Made by a program: the position numbers and the translations under genes. From contig NZ_WQNE01000002.1 in NCBI RefSeq assembly GCF_009759665.1, positions 124,001 to 188,000 on the forward strand: 64,000 nt of DNA, in the 5' to 3' direction. Below are positions 23,110-30,888 of the stretch, in pieces. The notes beneath the pieces were generated by a model that searched no databases, was not told where the DNA came from, and saw only the letters and a program-made list of their open reading frames with translations. The DNA comes from Bradyrhizobium cajani. Lineage in GTDB: Bacteria > Pseudomonadota > Alphaproteobacteria > Rhizobiales > Xanthobacteraceae. Every line of letters begins with the position of its first letter. The first letter of the stretch is position 1.

Positions 23110-23193
23110 TCAAAGCCGTTCGCAGGCGTAGGTGTAGCCGATCGCGAGCGCGAAGAAGACGAAGCCCAGCGCCAGCATCAGAATGTCCATCAT
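23110..23193 (-). CDS. 27-residue single-TM peptide heading the kdp operon
   Basis: The ORF encodes MMDILMLALGFVFFALAIGY and ends TYACERL: one TM helix with a short polar tail. AAGGAG precedes the double ATG by about 6 nt, and the kdpF ATG follows 11 nt after its stop. It resembles small unnamed peptides upstream of kdpF/kdpA in related alphaproteobacteria, from memory. It may be a second KdpF-like subunit or a regulatory leader. It is probably the first translated ORF of the kdp transcript. Confidence 0.65.
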   Translation of the reverse strand: MMDILMLALGFVFFALAIGYTYACERL

Positions 23194-23714
23194 GAAATTG
23201 CTCCTTCGTTGCGCGACGATATCCGTCGTAACCCGCCTCTGGATCACGACGGACCGCTTGCTGCGCGCGAACGCAACACGTGGCTCCCGGCGGCCAGCCG
23301 GAACTTTCACCGCGCTGAAGTGCCATCGCGCGCATAGGTTTTCGAGATGGGGCCTATGGCGAGATTATAGGAATCTCATAAAGGCCCGGATCGTCGTCAG
23401 GGAGGCCAGGCGACATTGGCGATGCACGCCTGGCGGTCGTTCCAGACAGGCAGCTCGGCGATGCGATCGATCATCACCCTCGCTGTCGATTGTTACCGGA
23501 GGCGATCGCCAAGGTCTTTTCAAAATGCCTGTTTCCATAAGGCCCCGCCTTTCGCGCAAGCGAATGTGCGCCGTCCAGGCCTGCTGCCCCCAGCGTCCAT
23601 GCACTTATGAAATCCCTATATCTCGCGCCCCGTCCTCGTCTCGCTTTCAAATACCGCTCCAGCCATCTTGGGAATGCCGGCCGACTGACCGACACCAATC
23701 CCAGGAGGCCCGAC
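23194..23714. other. 521 bp divergent intergenic region upstream of kdp
   Basis: No convincing gene here. It should hold the kdp promoter (- strand) and the promoter for the + strand gene at 23715. The most structured part is the palindrome at 23351-23387. A perfect TATAAT on the - strand (complement of 23364-23369) lies inside it, with no good -35. The short ORFs in the region lack family features. Confidence 0.5.
23351..23387 (-). promoter_or_regulatory. Candidate kdp promoter/operator palindrome
   Basis: An imperfect dyad: GAGATT and AATCTC around ATAGG (23361-23377), extended outward by GGCC at both ends (23351-23354 and 23384-23387). On the - strand the centre reads TATAAT, a perfect -10. 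No -35 TTGACA is seen 17 nt upstream, as expected for an activator-dependent promoter. KdpE binding is an inference. It lies ~160 bp before the first kdp ORF. Confidence 0.35.
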
Positions 23715-24182
23715 ATGACCGCAGCGCTCAGAGCTTACAATCCACTTTCCCTCGGTGAGCAGCTTCGTGGCGAGCGGGCGTCCTCGCGCCAGCTCATGCT
23801 GAACGTCATCGCCCAGGCTAGCAGGCGCTTCCCCTCTCTCGGACAGAGCGAACGTAGCGCGCGCATCATGCGCCTGATCGATGCGGAGGCCTGGACCGAC
23901 GCCGCGCTCGCGCTGATGGAGCTCGAGCTGCCGCTATGGCAGGTCCGCCGGATCGCCTATGACGAAGGCGAGTGGTATTGCGCACTGTCGCGTGAACGCG
24001 AACTGCCGGACTGGCTGGATGTCGCCGTCGAGGCCCGCCATGCCGATCTCGCGCTCGCTTTGTTGTCGGCCTTCGCCGAAGTCCAGGCCCAGAACGCGGA
24101 GACGCCGCGACCGAGCGTTCCTTCTGTCCGTCCGGTGCCAGACCCGTTCTACGAGCCGATCACCTGCGACAATTTCGGCTAG
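23715..24182 (+). CDS. Conserved hypothetical protein
   Basis: A 155-residue soluble, helix-rich protein without signal peptide or TM segment. The ATG at 23715 has a strong AGGAGG just upstream; the longer frame to 23607 lacks such a site. Visible features are a basic helix (SSRQLMLNVIAQASRRFPSL), a tryptophan-containing stretch (EAWTDAALALMELELPLWQV) and an acidic segment (YDEGEWYCALSRERELPDWL). I recognise no domain. It opens the run of small proteins after the kdp promoter and is divergent from kdp, so shared control is possible. Confidence 0.75.
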   Translation: MTAALRAYNPLSLGEQLRGERASSRQLMLNVIAQASRRFPSLGQSERSARIMRLIDAEAWTDAALALMELELPLWQVRRIAYDEGEWYCALSRERELPDWLDVAVEARHADLALALLSAFAEVQAQNAETPRPSVPSVRPVPDPFYEPITCDNFG

Positions 24183-24222
24183 ATCAGCCTGACGGGTTCA
24201 TACCTTGCCGCAATTCCGGGAC

Positions 24223-24474
24223 ATGCCGCGAACGCTCAGCCCGACGCGCGTGCTGGCGCGTTTTGCCGTCCGCCTCGCGCTGCTCGTCGCCTTTGCCGCG
24301 TTCGGCAGCATCGGCTTCGGACGAAGCTTCGCCGCACTGCTGTGGATGTCGATCGTCCTGTGCGCCCTCGCCGGTCTCGTCAGACGGGAGCCGCCATTCG
24401 GTACTTCGCTCAACCATTGGGACGAAGGCGTCGCATTCGGCGCACTTTTCGCGCTGGTTCACATCGTTCAATGA
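24223..24474 (+). CDS. Small two-helix membrane protein
   Basis: An 83-residue protein with a basic N-terminus, two TM helices (about 12-32, VRLALLVAFAAFGSIGFG, and 37-55, LLWMSIVLCALAGLV), then RREPPFGTSLNHWDEGVAFG. The LNHWDE motif recurs, from memory, in small rhizobial hypothetical proteins. The ATG at 24223 was chosen over a TTG at 24205. No strong ribosome site is visible. Function unknown. Confidence 0.6.
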   Translation: MPRTLSPTRVLARFAVRLALLVAFAAFGSIGFGRSFAALLWMSIVLCALAGLVRREPPFGTSLNHWDEGVAFGALFALVHIVQ

Positions 24475-24624
24475 CGTGACCCGAAAGGGCGGCGCACGGC
24501 TTTATGGCGCCCCTATGAGATCGCCGCAGGACCGCTCTCGAAATCATATTTGCTTGAAGAGATATTGATCGGACGGCGGCGGGACATGCGTCCGCCGCCC
24601 GCGTCAATCGGAAGGAATACGGAA

Positions 24625-24879
24625 GTGAAACTCGTCGAACCTCCCTCGTGCAGTTCACCCTCGACCATCGTCTTCGTCGGCAGAAACCGTCGCGGACAAT
24701 GGGTCGCGCAGGAGCAGAACGGACTCTATGGCGGCCTGTTCGTCAGCCGTGCGCAGGCCATCAAATATGCGCTGTTCGAAAACGGCCAGCATCCCGAAAC
24801 CATCGTCGAACTGTCGCGCGAGATCGAGCTCGACATGGGGAAACGCCCCAACGCGGACCTCTCGCAACGCGCGGCCTGA
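24625..24879 (+). CDS. Small GRN/GGLF-motif protein, paralogue 1
   Basis: An 84-residue protein from a GTG at 24625 preceded by GAAGGA; the frame extends upstream to 24550 without a better start. The core is FVGRNRRGQWVAQEQNGLYG followed by GLFVSRAQAIKYALFENG and an acidic C-terminal half. The same core pattern occurs in the protein at 26554-26940, so the two are paralogues. No signal peptide or TM helix. I know of no biochemical function; the compact Trp/Gly-rich fold suggests a small binding domain. Confidence 0.7.
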   Translation: MKLVEPPSCSSPSTIVFVGRNRRGQWVAQEQNGLYGGLFVSRAQAIKYALFENGQHPETIVELSREIELDMGKRPNADLSQRAA

Positions 24880-24903
24880 TCCGGCGCCTTCCGGCGAAAC
24901 ACC

Positions 24904-25821
24904 ATGTTCATCCCTCCCTCCGCCTGGTTCACCGGATTCATTCCGGACCTGCCAACACCGTTCGACGCGGCGGACGCAATCGATCTCGGGGCGTTCGCCG
25001 CGCTGTGCGAGCGTCACGTCGCGGCCGGCGTTGCCGCGCTCGTGGTCTGCGAGACCGCCGGCGAGGCACCGACGCTCTCGCCGGCCGAGCAAGAGCTCGT
25101 CATTCGCGCCGCGGTCGAGGTCGCCCGCGGCCGGGTACGGATCATCGCCGGCGCGGTGTCGAATTCAACGAGCCGCGCCATCGAGCTCGCCCGGCGCGCG
25201 GAGGCAGCCGGCGCCGATGCCGTCATGGCGGTGGTACCGGCCTACAACAAGCCGATGCAGGAGGGGATGCTCGCACATTTCCGGGCGATCGCAGGCTCGA
25301 TCGGCTTGCCGGTGATTCTGCACGACGTTCCCTCCCGCACGCTGCGGCCGCTTGCCGACGAGACTCTCTTACGTCTCGTCGAATCCCGCCAGTTCGTCGG
25401 CCTGCGCGATGCCAGCGGCGACACCACCCGTCCGATGCGCCTCGCCTGGCGTTTGCCGGCCGGCTTTCGTTTTCTATCCGGCGACGACACCACGGCGTTC
25501 GGCTTCATCGCCAATGGCGGCGACGGGGCGATCTCGGAGGTTGCCAACATCGCGCCGGATCTCTGCCGCACGATCTTCTCACAGGTCCGGCAGGGCCGCG
25601 TGCAATCCGCCCGCTACCTGCACAAGCGACTGATCCCGCTCATCGGCTGCCTGTCCAGGGAGAGCCCGGCGGCCCTCAAATATGCCTTGAACATGCTCGG
25701 CCTGATGCAGCCAGCCACAAGACTGCCGATCGTGCCGCTCGATGACGCGGCTCGCGCGGAGGTCATCAGGGCGTTTGCCGCAATCGCCGACGAGGAGCTG
25801 ATCGACAGCGTCGGAGCCTGA
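24904..25821 (+). CDS. Dihydrodipicolinate synthase-family (DapA/NAL) protein lacking the Schiff-base lysine
   Basis: A 305-residue TIM-barrel protein of the class I pyruvate-aldolase superfamily. Family marks are the N-terminal P-T-P-F segment, a shifted GTTGE-like loop (CETAGEAP), PAYNKPMQEGM with the catalytic tyrosine, and GDDTTAFGFIANGGDGAISE. The position normally holding the Schiff-base lysine (usually GIKEATG or GLKDATG) reads GLRDASG: R168 (codon CGC at 25405-25407). It therefore probably cannot work as a normal lyase and may be a pseudoenzyme or have a changed reaction. It is not next to lysine genes and sits alone among small hypothetical proteins. Confidence 0.8.
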   Translation: MFIPPSAWFTGFIPDLPTPFDAADAIDLGAFAALCERHVAAGVAALVVCETAGEAPTLSPAEQELVIRAAVEVARGRVRIIAGAVSNSTSRAIELARRAEAAGADAVMAVVPAYNKPMQEGMLAHFRAIAGSIGLPVILHDVPSRTLRPLADETLLRLVESRQFVGLRDASGDTTRPMRLAWRLPAGFRFLSGDDTTAFGFIANGGDGAISEVANIAPDLCRTIFSQVRQGRVQSARYLHKRLIPLIGCLSRESPAALKYALNMLGLMQPATRLPIVPLDDAARAEVIRAFAAIADEELIDSVGA

Positions 25822-25848
25822 CGCGTCGTGGGTCCATCCGGATATCGC

Positions 25849-26235
25849 ATGCTTCAGCTGGAAGGATCACACAGGCTGCTGCGGGCCTGGAAGCTGGCGC
25901 TGCTGCGCTTTGCGGTGACGCTCGACGATTCCGACAGGCTCAATGTTGCAGCTCTCGCAACCGAGCTCGATCGTCTCAGTGGCAGCGCCCAGGATTCGCT
26001 CCACTTCTTCCGGCGAACCAGCACCCACCTCTGCGCGGCGATCAGCGGGCAGCAACAGAACGCGGAAGCGACCCTGAACGACTTCTGCAAGCAGATCGAA
26101 GAACCACGGCTGCGGTTCGCCTTTGCGGCTGCGATCGGGATGGCCCATTTGGAACCCGCACCAGCGCGCATCAGACCGAAGCGAAACCCCGATCTTTTCA
26201 GAGGTCTTCCGGCGCGAGGATCGGCGTCTTTATGA
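25849..26235 (+). CDS. Hypothetical helical protein
   Basis: About 128 residues from the ATG at 25849 (a GTG at 25828 is the alternative). It is predicted mostly alpha-helical from patterns such as SHRLLRAWKLALLRFAVTLD and ALATELDRLSGSAQDSLHFF. No motif, signal peptide or TM segment is recognised. The C-terminal tail is basic and Pro/Arg-rich. It starts 27 bp after the DapA-like gene, so co-transcription is likely. Moderately confident that it is coding. Confidence 0.5.
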   Translation: MLQLEGSHRLLRAWKLALLRFAVTLDDSDRLNVAALATELDRLSGSAQDSLHFFRRTSTHLCAAISGQQQNAEATLNDFCKQIEEPRLRFAFAAAIGMAHLEPAPARIRPKRNPDLFRGLPARGSASL

Positions 26236-26347
26236 CATTCCTATACGGCGGCCTCGGCGTTCATCTCGCAATCCTACGCAATGATGACGATCATATGAGG
26301 CAGGCTGGAGCGGCCGTTGCGCTGCTCCACGGACAAGGACTTCGAAA

Positions 26348-26539
26348 ATGTCGATGCTGACGCAAAGCTTTGACCGGCCCTTCGACGGGACCGATCGCCC
26401 GGCGCGAATATCGGAGGCACGCAAGGCCCAGCTCAAGCGCATCGCGCTCCGTGCGCTGGCCGTGCTCACGATGGGCAGTGTGCTCACCGCATTGATCGCG
26501 CTGAGGACCGCAATCTATGTCTGGCATCTCCACGCCTGA
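26348..26539 (+). CDS. Small single-TM membrane protein
   Basis: 63 residues with a polar N-terminus (SMLTQSFDRPFDGTDRPARI), a basic stretch (EARKAQLKRIALRA) and one TM helix (about 36-58, LAVLTMGSVLTALIALRTAIYVW). AAGGA lies about 8 nt upstream of the ATG. Function is unknown. It is followed after 14 bp by the second GRN/GGLF-motif gene. Confidence 0.6.
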   Translation: MSMLTQSFDRPFDGTDRPARISEARKAQLKRIALRALAVLTMGSVLTALIALRTAIYVWHLHA

Positions 26540-26553
26540 GCGGGGCCACCATC

Positions 26554-26940
26554 ATGACCTTGCAGATGTGCGAGGAAGCCGCCATGGCCGCAATCGCCCT
26601 TCAGGCCGCCCATCGCCGGCCCGAGATCAAGCCGGCGGCTGCGCTCAAACCGCTCGACCCTGATGTCGTGAGCGCCGCCATTCCCGCCTTCTTCATCGGC
26701 CGCAACGGCGCCGGCCTCTGGGTCGCGCGCGAAGCGAACGGACGCGTCGGCGGTCTCTTCCTGTTCAAGAGCTCCGCGGTCGATTTCGCCAACCGGCAGA
26801 GCGAGCCGACGCGATGCGCACTGGTGTTTCCCGCCGAGTCCTTTGAGCTCGACATCGAGAACCGGGGCAATCCGCTGATCGTGCTGGCGGAGGGGGCCAG
26901 GCAGCTGCTGGCACGCGTGGTGGCGAGGCTGCGGACATGA
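26554..26940 (+). CDS. GRN/GGLF-motif protein, paralogue 2
   Basis: 128 residues (an alternative ATG at 26584 would give 118). The centre carries FFIGRNGAGLWVAREANGRV followed by GGLFLFKSSAVDFANRQSE, clearly related to the protein at 24625-24879 but with a longer N-terminus and a basic C-terminal helix. No TM segment or signal peptide. The stop overlaps the ATG of the next mini-ORF (ATGA at 26937-26940). Function unknown. Confidence 0.7.
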   Translation: MTLQMCEEAAMAAIALQAAHRRPEIKPAAALKPLDPDVVSAAIPAFFIGRNGAGLWVAREANGRVGGLFLFKSSAVDFANRQSEPTRCALVFPAESFELDIENRGNPLIVLAEGARQLLARVVARLRT

Positions 26941-27029
26941 TCGAGCTCAAGATCGCCGTCCTCATTGCGCTGATGACGACATTGCTGCTCGGCATGCGCA
27001 TCGGCGCGGCGCCCAGCCCGGACAAGTAG
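26937..27029 (+). CDS. 30-residue single-TM mini-protein
   Basis: The ORF encodes MIELKIAVLIALMTTLLLGM then RIGAAPSPDK: a single hydrophobic helix with a short polar tail. It starts inside the stop of the GRN/GGLF paralogue (4 bp overlap), and the next mini-ORF starts 1 bp after its stop; such tight coupling favours real translation. No family recognised. Confidence 0.5.
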   Translation: MIELKIAVLIALMTTLLLGMRIGAAPSPDK

Positions 27030-27030
27030 C

Positions 27031-27159
27031 ATGCTGCTCCTCAAGGGAAATCTCGAGCAAGCGGTCACCACGACCGTCCTGACCATGACGCTGGCCCTGA
27101 TCTGGGGCGCCGTCCTGACACTCGTGATCACGCTCGTCGCACGCGGGCTCGGGGTCTAG
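27031..27159 (+). CDS. 42-residue single-TM mini-protein
   Basis: A short amphipathic N-terminus (LLLKGNLEQAVTTT) precedes a long hydrophobic helix (VLTMTLALIWGAVLTLVITL) ending VARGLGV. It begins 1 bp after the preceding mini-ORF. Its TAG overlaps the TAG of the convergent tetR gene, both using the same CTAG at 27156-27159. No family recognised. Confidence 0.5.
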   Translation: MLLLKGNLEQAVTTTVLTMTLALIWGAVLTLVITLVARGLGV

Positions 27160-27746
27160 CCCCTCATCGCCCCCGCTTCCGTCTCGATCAGCCGCGCCAA
27201 TTCCGCCGCCGTGACCGCGATCGGCCGGCCGCTGCGTTCGACGCGCGCCTGAATCAGCGCCCCCTGGAGCGCGGACGTGCAGAGCACGGCCAGCGCCTCC
27301 GCCCGTGGCCTGGTAAAGCCGTCCGCGAGCAGCTTGTCGCGCAGCAGCGATATCCGCGCCGAATAGGCTTTGCGGCCGGCTTCGGTAACCGTGCGCTCGC
27401 GCGGCGCGAGTTCCAGCAGCACGGTCGTGATCGGGCAGCCATTGCGAAAGCCGGAGGCTTGCATCCACCCCGCCAGCAGCCTTGCATGCGCTTGCAAGAG
27501 CTCGCCGGTCGAACCGCATTCATCCGCGAGCTTTGCAATCGTCGCCGCCACCCGGCGGCCCGCCTCCTCGACCGCCGCAACCGCGATCGAGGATTTTCCG
27601 TCCGGAAAGTAATGATAGAGCGACCCTTTTGGTGCGCCGCTGACGTCGATGATGTCATTCAGGCCGGTACGGGCAAAGCCCTGACGGCGAAACAGCGTCA
27701 CCGCGGCGTTGATGATGGGCTGGCGGTGTTTTGGCACGGCCGGCAT
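27156..27746 (-). CDS. TetR-family regulator, LmrA/YxaF-like
   Basis: A 196-residue repressor with an N-terminal HTH (about 8-55: INAAVTLFRRQGFARTGLND, GAPKGSLYHYFPDGKSSI) and an LmrA/YxaF-type effector domain containing GFRNGCPITTVLLEL. The ATG at 27746 has GGAGGGGAG upstream; a TTG at 27764 extends the frame without support. It is divergent from the enoyl-CoA hydratase gene, and a probable operator lies in between, so it likely represses itself and that gene. The ligand is unknown. Confidence 0.88.
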   Translation of the reverse strand: MPAVPKHRQPIINAAVTLFRRQGFARTGLNDIIDVSGAPKGSLYHYFPDGKSSIAVAAVEEAGRRVAATIAKLADECGSTGELLQAHARLLAGWMQASGFRNGCPITTVLLELAPRERTVTEAGRKAYSARISLLRDKLLADGFTRPRAEALAVLCTSALQGALIQARVERSGRPIAVTAAELARLIETEAGAMRG

Positions 27747-27768
27747 GCGCTCCCCTCCGGTCAAGAAA

Positions 27769-27788
27769 TTATATTGATTGGTCTATAT
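27769..27788. promoter_or_regulatory. Probable TetR (LmrA/YxaF-type) operator
   Basis: On the - strand the sequence reads ATATAGACCAATCAATATAA, with AT-rich ends (ATATAGAC and an imperfect mirror). From memory it closely resembles the ATAGACC-type boxes bound by LmrA/YxaF regulators. It lies between the tetR start (27746) and the enoyl-CoA hydratase start (27832), where a self-regulating repressor would bind both promoters. Confidence 0.55.
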
Positions 27789-27831
27789 CAGCCTCCGACA
27801 GTCAAGCCGAGACAACGACAGGGAGAGGCAG

Positions 27832-28572
27832 ATGCCAAAGGGCGTGAGCTACGAGTTGAAGGACGGTGTCGCGCAGATCGGGCTCGACGACGGCAAGGTC
27901 AACGTGATGTCGACCGCGATGCTGGGCGATATCGGCGCCGCCCTCGACTGCGCCGAGTCGGATGCCGAGATCGTGGTGCTGCGCTCGGCGCGGCCGGGTA
28001 TCTTCTCCGCCGGCTTCGATCTGAAAATGTTCGCATCGGGCAATGCCGCCGGGAGCCTCGAGATGGTCCGGGCCGGCGCCGAGCTTGCGCTGCGGCTGAT
28101 GGCGTTTCCGCATCCCACCATCGGCGTGCTGGAGGGCCACGCTTTTCCGATGGGGACGTTCCTGCTGCTCGCCTGCGACGTCAGGCTGGGCGCGCGCGGG
28201 CCGCACCGGATGGGCCTGAACGAGGTTGCAATCGGCATCGCACCGCCCAGCTTCGCCATCGAGCTCGCGCGCAGCCGCCTGCATCCGGCCTGGCTCAGCC
28301 GCACCGCCACGCTGGGGGAGATGTACGAGCCCGAGGAGGCATTGACGGCAGGCTTCCTCGATCGGGTTGTCGCGCCGGAGGCGATCGACACGACGCTCGA
28401 AGGGACCATCGCTGCATTGCGCGCGATGCACAAGCCGTCCCACGCGATCGCGAAGAAGCGGCTGCGCCAGCCGGCCGTGGACGCCATGCGCTTGGCGATC
28501 GATCGCGAGCTGACCATGGCTGCCTACGAGGCGAGCAACCGGGCGCGGACGGCGCTCGCGATGCCCGGTTAA
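27832..28572 (+). CDS. Enoyl-CoA hydratase/isomerase family protein
   Basis: A 246-residue crotonase-fold protein. It has the oxyanion-hole segment SAGFDLKMF and a second loop GHAFPMGTFLLLACDVRLGA. The ATG at 27832 follows GGGAGAGG; an ORF start at 27778 lies in the operator region and is rejected. Compared with classical hydratases, the usual glutamate positions are not evident (HAFPMGTF rather than GGGCELA), so hydratase activity is uncertain and another crotonase reaction is possible. It is divergent from and probably controlled by the TetR regulator. Confidence 0.85.
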   Translation: MPKGVSYELKDGVAQIGLDDGKVNVMSTAMLGDIGAALDCAESDAEIVVLRSARPGIFSAGFDLKMFASGNAAGSLEMVRAGAELALRLMAFPHPTIGVLEGHAFPMGTFLLLACDVRLGARGPHRMGLNEVAIGIAPPSFAIELARSRLHPAWLSRTATLGEMYEPEEALTAGFLDRVVAPEAIDTTLEGTIAALRAMHKPSHAIAKKRLRQPAVDAMRLAIDRELTMAAYEASNRARTALAMPG

Positions 28573-28641
28573 GGTCACCTGTCCCGCGGAAAAGGCCGGC
28601 CCGATCTGGCGCAGTTTCACGGAACCGTGTAGAGCGGTTTC

Positions 28642-29277
28642 ATGAGCACCAGCAACGTCAATGTCGTCGTCCACCCCCTGGTCCAGCACAAGCTCTCCCT
28701 GATGCGGGAGAAGGACCGCTCGACCAAGAGCTTCCGCGAGATCCTGAACGAGATCGGGATGCTGCTCTGCTATGAGGTGACGCGCGACCTGCCGCTGGAG
28801 CTGGTCGAGATCGAGACGCCGATCGCGCCGATGCAGGCGCCGAAGATCGCCGGCAAGAAGCTCACGCTGGCGCCGATCCTGCGCGCCGGCGTCGGCTTCC
28901 TCGACGGCATGCTGGCGCTGATGCCCTCGGCGCGCATCGCCCATATCGGGCTCTACCGCGACCCCGAGACGTTGCAGGCCGTGGAATATTACTTCAAGGC
29001 GCCGCAGGACCTCTCCGACCGCACCGTGATCCTGATGGACCCGATGCTGGCGACCGGCAACTCGGCCTGCGCCGGCGCTTCCCTGCTCAAGGCGCGTGGC
29101 GCCCGCGACATCCGCTTCGTCTGCCTCCTGGCCGCGCCGGAGGGCATCGCGCAGTTCCAGAGCGAGCATCCCGACGTACCGGTCTGGACCGCCGCGATCG
29201 ACGAGCGGCTCAACGACCATGGCTACATCGTGCCGGGCCTGGGCGACGCCGGCGACCGGATGTTCGGCACCAAGTAG
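28642..29277 (+). CDS. upp: Uracil phosphoribosyltransferase
   Basis: A 211-residue salvage enzyme converting uracil and PRPP to UMP. The PRPP-binding motif [14 protein letters not shown] and the uracil-binding C-terminal segment ([18 protein letters not shown]) are intact, as are [20 protein letters not shown] at the N-terminus and [16 protein letters not shown]. Length is normal (about 208-212). Confidence 0.96.
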   Translation: MSTSNVNVVVHPLVQHKLSLMREKDRSTKSFREILNEIGMLLCYEVTRDLPLELVEIETPIAPMQAPKIAGKKLTLAPILRAGVGFLDGMLALMPSARIAHIGLYRDPETLQAVEYYFKAPQDLSDRTVILMDPMLATGNSACAGASLLKARGARDIRFVCLLAAPEGIAQFQSEHPDVPVWTAAIDERLNDHGYIVPGLGDAGDRMFGTK

Positions 29278-29310
29278 ACAGCTCTGCGCGAGCGGGTTAC
29301 TCCGGTTGCC

Positions 29311-30882
29311 ATGAGCGCCAAGGAATTTTCGCTGCAATCGCTGATCGGCACGCCCGCTGGCAATCCCGCCTTTGTGTTCGACGGTGCGCCCATCTCGTGC
29401 GCCGAATTCTCAGGAAAGGTCGACCAGGCCGCGGCCTGGCTTGTGGCCCAGGGCATCGGCAAGGGCGACGTCGTCGCGGTCTGGCTGGTCAACCGGATCG
29501 AATGGGTCGCGCTGCTGTTCGCCGCCGCGCGGTGTGGTGCGGTGGTCGCCGCCGTCAACACACGCTACCGCAGTGCAGAAGTCGCGCACTTGCTCAGGGT
29601 ATCCGGCGCCAGGCTGATGGTGGTCGAGGCCGCGTTCCGCTCGATCGACTTTGCGGCCATCCTCGCCGATGTCGCCAAGGACGAGGTTCCTGCGTTGCAG
29701 AAGCTCGCCGTGGTCGGTGCGGATGCGCTTTCGGCCCAATGGCCGTGCGTACGCTTCGACGCCTTCGACAGGCCCTACCCGCCGGCGCCGCCAGCACAGG
29801 ACGACGTCGATCTGCCGGTGCTGCTCTATACGACATCGGGCACGACCAAGGGGCCGAAGCTCGTTGCGCATTCGCAGAGAACATTGGCCACGCACGCCGC
29901 CTCCGTCGCCACGGCCCTAAAACTCTCGCCGCAGCGTCACTCGCTGCTGGCCATGCTCCCGTTCTGCGGCACCTTTGGCATGACCAGCCTGCTCGCCTTC
30001 ATCGCGGCGGGCGCAACCATCCATGGGCTCGACGCCTTCGAAGCCGCGCCGGCGCTGAAGATCCTCGGCGAACACGGAATCACGCACACCTTCGGCTCCG
30101 ACGAAATGTTCCGCCGCATCCTCGCGCTCACCGATGCACCACGCCCGTTTCCGCATCTCGAAGTCTGCGGCTTTGCCGCGTTCCAGCCCGGCTGGCGCGA
30201 GCTTGCCGCGGAGGCCGAGGCGCGCGGCATGCCGCTGTATGGCCTGTACGGTTCGAGCGAGGTGCAGGCGCTGTTCTCGATCGGCCGCAGCAGCGATGCC
30301 TTCGCCGATCGCATCGAAGGCGGCGGCTGGCCGATGTCGCCGGACGCGAAAGTCCGCGTCCGCGATGTCGAGAGCGGCGAGCTCGCGGTCAACGGCTTTT
30401 CGGGTGAGATCGAGATCAGCGCGCCGTCGCGCTTCCTCGGCTACTTCAACAATCCGGACGCGACGCGCGAAGCGATCACGGCCGACGGGTTCTTCCGCAC
30501 CGGCGACATCGGCCGGCTACGCGGCGACGGCGCCTTCGTCTACGAGACCCGCGCTGGCGATGCGATGCGGCTCGGCGGCTTCCTGGTTGCGCCCGGCGAG
30601 ATCGAGGACGAACTCAAGTCGTGCACCGGTGTGGCCGATGCGCAGGTGGTTGCGGTCGACCTGAAGGGTCAGGCACGTTGCGTCGCCTTCGTGATCCCGG
30701 CTGGAGAGCCGCCACGGCAGGAGGCGCTGGTCGCACGCCTGCGCGAGCGACTGGCCGGCTACAAGGTCCCGGCGCGAATTTACGTCGTGGACGCCTTCCC
30801 CGTCACCGACAGCGCCAACGGCGTCAAGATCCAGCGCGCCAGGCTCCGCACCATGGCCATGGAACGGATCGCCTCCGAATAG
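29311..30882 (+). CDS. AMP-dependent acyl-CoA synthetase/ligase
   Basis: A 523-residue ANL-superfamily enzyme that activates a carboxylic acid as acyl-AMP and then acyl-CoA. Motifs are the P-loop-like LLYTTSGTTKGPK, YGLYGSSEVQ (A5 region), TGDIGRLRGDGAFVY and the C-terminal lysine region DSANGVKIQRARL. The substrate cannot be read from sequence; the gene lies near the crotonase gene but with upp in between. The start at 29311 is 33 bp after upp. Confidence 0.9.
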   Translation: MSAKEFSLQSLIGTPAGNPAFVFDGAPISCAEFSGKVDQAAAWLVAQGIGKGDVVAVWLVNRIEWVALLFAAARCGAVVAAVNTRYRSAEVAHLLRVSGARLMVVEAAFRSIDFAAILADVAKDEVPALQKLAVVGADALSAQWPCVRFDAFDRPYPPAPPAQDDVDLPVLLYTTSGTTKGPKLVAHSQRTLATHAASVATALKLSPQRHSLLAMLPFCGTFGMTSLLAFIAAGATIHGLDAFEAAPALKILGEHGITHTFGSDEMFRRILALTDAPRPFPHLEVCGFAAFQPGWRELAAEAEARGMPLYGLYGSSEVQALFSIGRSSDAFADRIEGGGWPMSPDAKVRVRDVESGELAVNGFSGEIEISAPSRFLGYFNNPDATREAITADGFFRTGDIGRLRGDGAFVYETRAGDAMRLGGFLVAPGEIEDELKSCTGVADAQVVAVDLKGQARCVAFVIPAGEPPRQEALVARLRERLAGYKVPARIYVVDAFPVTDSANGVKIQRARLRTMAMERIASE

Positions 30883-30888
30883 GCCCGC

